Shown one piece after another: positions 62,352 through 64,000 of a DNA stretch of 64,000 nt. Below the pieces are notes generated by a model. The model had not been told where the DNA came from and made no database searches. It saw only the letters and a list, made by a program, of their open reading frames with translations. Positions within the stretch are counted from its first letter, which is position 1, and each line of letters begins with the position of its first letter. The stretch covers positions 2,852,001-2,916,000 of the forward strand of contig NZ_CP017755.1 in NCBI RefSeq assembly GCF_001854325.1, read 5' to 3'. The DNA is from Cupriavidus malaysiensis. GTDB taxonomy: Bacteria; Pseudomonadota; Gammaproteobacteria; Burkholderiales; Burkholderiaceae. Position numbers and translations under genes: made by a program.

Positions 62352-63695
62352 ATGCCCCGCCCCGCTTCCGCTCCGCCCGCCACACTGCGCGTCCCCGCGC
62401 TGCTGGTCGCCGCTCCGGCCTCCGGCCAGGGCAAGACCACGGTGACTGCCGCGCTGGCGCGCCTGCACCGCCGCCAGGGCCTCCGCGTGCGCGTCTTCAA
62501 GGCCGGCCCCGACTTCCTCGATCCGTCGCTGCTGGCCTATGCCAGCGGCGCTCCGGTGCACTCGCTCGACCTCTGGATGACCGGCGCCGACGATGCCGCC
62601 GCGCGCCTGGCCGAGGCCGCACGTGACACCGACCTGCTGCTGGTGGAAGGCGTGATGGGCCTGCACGACGGCGAGCCCAGCAGCGCCGACCTGGCGCGCC
62701 GCTTCGGACTGCCGGTGCTGGGTGTGATCCAGGCCGGCGCGATGGCGCAGACCTTCGGCGCGATCGCCCTCGGGCTGGCGAACTACGGCGGTGCGCTGCC
62801 CGGCATGCAGGTACTGGCCAACGGTGTCGCCTCGGCACGCCACGCGCAGATGCTGCAGGCCAGCGTGCCGGCCGGCATCGGCTGGGCAGGCACGCTGCCA
62901 CGCGAGGCGCGCGCCTCGCTGCCTGAACGCCATCTCGGCCTGCTGGCAGCCGATGAACTGCCCGACCTGGGCGAGCGCCTCGACACCCTGGCCGACCTGC
63001 TCGCGACGCAGCCGGTCGCGCAACTGCCGGCGCCGGTAGCCTTCGCCGACGTGGCGGCCATCCCGCCGCCGCCGCTGCTGGCCGGCAAGACCGTCGCGGT
63101 GGCGCGCGATGCCGCCTTCCGCTTTCTCTACCCGGCCAACCTCGAGCTGCTGGCGGCGATGGGTGCGCGCCTGGCCTTCTTCTCGCCGCTGGCCGACGCC
63201 AGGCTGCCCGCCTGCGATGCGCTGTGGCTGCCCGGCGGTTACCCGGAACTGCACGCCGCGCAGCTGGCCGCCAACCGCGGCATGCTGGATGCGCTGCGCG
63301 ACGCCCACGGTGCCGGCCTGCCCATGCTGGCCGAGTGCGGCGGCATGATGGCGCTGTTCGATACGCTGGTCGACAAGGAAGGGCTCAGCCACGCCATGGC
63401 AGGCCTGCTGCCGGGCACCGTGCGCATGCAGCGCCGGCTCAGCGCACTCGGGCCGCAAGCGGTGGCGTTGCCCGAGGGCACGCTGCGCGGCCACACCTTC
63501 CACTATTCGCAGGCCGACAGCCCGCTGGTCGCGGCCACGCACGCCACCTCGCCGCGCGACGGCGCGCGCGGCGAGGCGATCTACCGCTGCGGCAGCCTGA
63601 CGGCCTCTTACGTGCATTTCTACTTCCCGTCCGATCCGCACGCCGTGGCGGCCTTGCTCGGCGCTGGCGCGCCGGCACCGGGCAGCGGGTACTGA
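62352..63695 (+). CDS. cobB: Cobyrinate a,c-diamide synthase (CobB/CbiA type)
   Basis: 447 residues: an ATP-dependent dethiobiotin-synthetase-like domain with Walker A LVAAPASGQGKTTVT near residue 20 and KAGPDFLDP, then the class I glutamine amidotransferase domain with the active Cys in MLAECGGMMAL and TFHYSQ...SYVHFYF at the end. It amidates the a and c side chains of cobyrinate in B12 synthesis. ATG 62352 is preferred. No other cob gene is visible in the window, and no cobalamin riboswitch fits in the 47-bp gap upstream. Confidence 0.93.
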   Translation: MPRPASAPPATLRVPALLVAAPASGQGKTTVTAALARLHRRQGLRVRVFKAGPDFLDPSLLAYASGAPVHSLDLWMTGADDAAARLAEAARDTDLLLVEGVMGLHDGEPSSADLARRFGLPVLGVIQAGAMAQTFGAIALGLANYGGALPGMQVLANGVASARHAQMLQASVPAGIGWAGTLPREARASLPERHLGLLAADELPDLGERLDTLADLLATQPVAQLPAPVAFADVAAIPPPPLLAGKTVAVARDAAFRFLYPANLELLAAMGARLAFFSPLADARLPACDALWLPGGYPELHAAQLAANRGMLDALRDAHGAGLPMLAECGGMMALFDTLVDKEGLSHAMAGLLPGTVRMQRRLSALGPQAVALPEGTLRGHTFHYSQADSPLVAATHATSPRDGARGEAIYRCGSLTASYVHFYFPSDPHAVAALLGAGAPAPGSGY

Positions 63696-63879
63696 CGGAG
63701 AGCGGGGCCGCCGGCGGCCAAACCCGGCCATCGGACCACGGCGGACACGGCGCAAGGGAAAGCGGAAGGCCGCGCACGCGATCCGGCGCGCGACACGCAG
63801 GCGGGAATCAGGAAGGGCCGAGGAGGTAGTCCGGCGCCGCAGGGACGAGCCGGCGTGGCCGGCTGCGGCTGCCCGGCGC

Positions 63880-64000
63880 TCAGGCCACGTCTTCGGCGTC
63901 GCGCACGCGCGCCAGTGCTTCGGCGATGCCGGCTTCGAGCTGTTGCAGCCCTTCCGACAGATGCTCCAGCTTGTCGGCGGTCACCTTGTCGAGCACGTCC
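63880..64000 (-). CDS. C-terminal end of an unidentified helical protein (5' part outside window)
   Basis: The minus frame from the window edge ends at TGA 63880-63882 and encodes about 39 residues (DVLDKVTADKLEHLSEGLQQ and on to ARVRDAEDVA). It is predicted wholly helical with coiled-coil character. Too little is visible to assign a family. Convergent with the cobB gene. Confidence 0.55.
   Translation of the reverse strand, partial: DVLDKVTADKLEHLSEGLQQLEAGIAEALARVRDAEDVA

Overview
The window is high-GC, densely coded bacterial DNA with no rRNA, tRNA, CRISPR or phage genes that I can see. It looks like a chromosomal segment of a metabolically versatile betaproteobacterium (Burkholderiales; Cupriavidus/Ralstonia-like is my best guess). 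The reasons are two Bug/TctC-type extracytoplasmic receptors, a TctAB transporter, a complete wsp surface-sensing operon, several CoA-linked catabolic operons under IclR/TetR/MarR control, a caa3-type oxidase and a PHB-depolymerase-like esterase. The genus is inferred from gene content and codon use, not from a marker gene.

Layout. 0-2 kb: two MFS permeases. 2.3-10.3 kb: a Bug receptor, an SDR and an IclR regulator facing a branched-chain-amino-acid-type ABC importer (livHMGF plus binding protein). 10.4-13 kb: a FecR/DUF6600-type secreted protein with a long Gln-rich heptad-repeat tail. 13.3-23.5 kb: a c-di-GMP block, in which a GGDEF-EAL protein is divergent from wspABCDEFR, joined by short overlaps and ending in a WspR with intact active and inhibitory sites. 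23.7-29.7 kb: a DHFR-fold protein, a small winged-helix regulator, tctBA with a clear terminator, and a MATE pump divergent from a MarR regulator.

29.7-39 kb holds a six-gene minus-strand operon: CaiB-type CoA transferase, thiol dioxygenase, crotonase, ADP-forming acyl-CoA synthetase, crotonase, Bug receptor. It diverges from an IclR gene followed by an aldehyde dehydrogenase. The dioxygenase carries the Gln (not Arg) and Gly (not Cys) substitutions that mark 3-mercaptopropionate dioxygenases, so I read this as a candidate organosulfur-acid catabolic operon. Inverted repeats with GTTCC/GGAAC half-sites sit at both promoters and suggest one IclR regulon. 39-43 kb is a TetR-SDR-hydrolase-Baeyer-Villiger monooxygenase cassette, the enzyme set that turns an alcohol into ketone, ester/lactone and acid.

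43.3-51.2 kb: a DUF2252 protein, a five-gene caa3-type cytochrome oxidase operon with two subunit-III-like genes, a 4-TM protein, an array of about eight 11-bp repeats, two tiny membrane proteins and a rubredoxin. 51.3-59 kb: a giant AsmA/DUF748 envelope protein, an MFS (MHS-type) permease, the PHB-depolymerase-like esterase with a PhaR-type palindrome upstream, and an FNR-type regulator with all four Fe-S cysteines. 59-64 kb: a small secreted protein, an orphan IS3 OrfA-like gene beside a 0.66-kb gene-free AT-richer stretch, LysR and LuxR-type regulators, a CobB-type cobyrinate diamide synthase, and the end of an unidentified gene.
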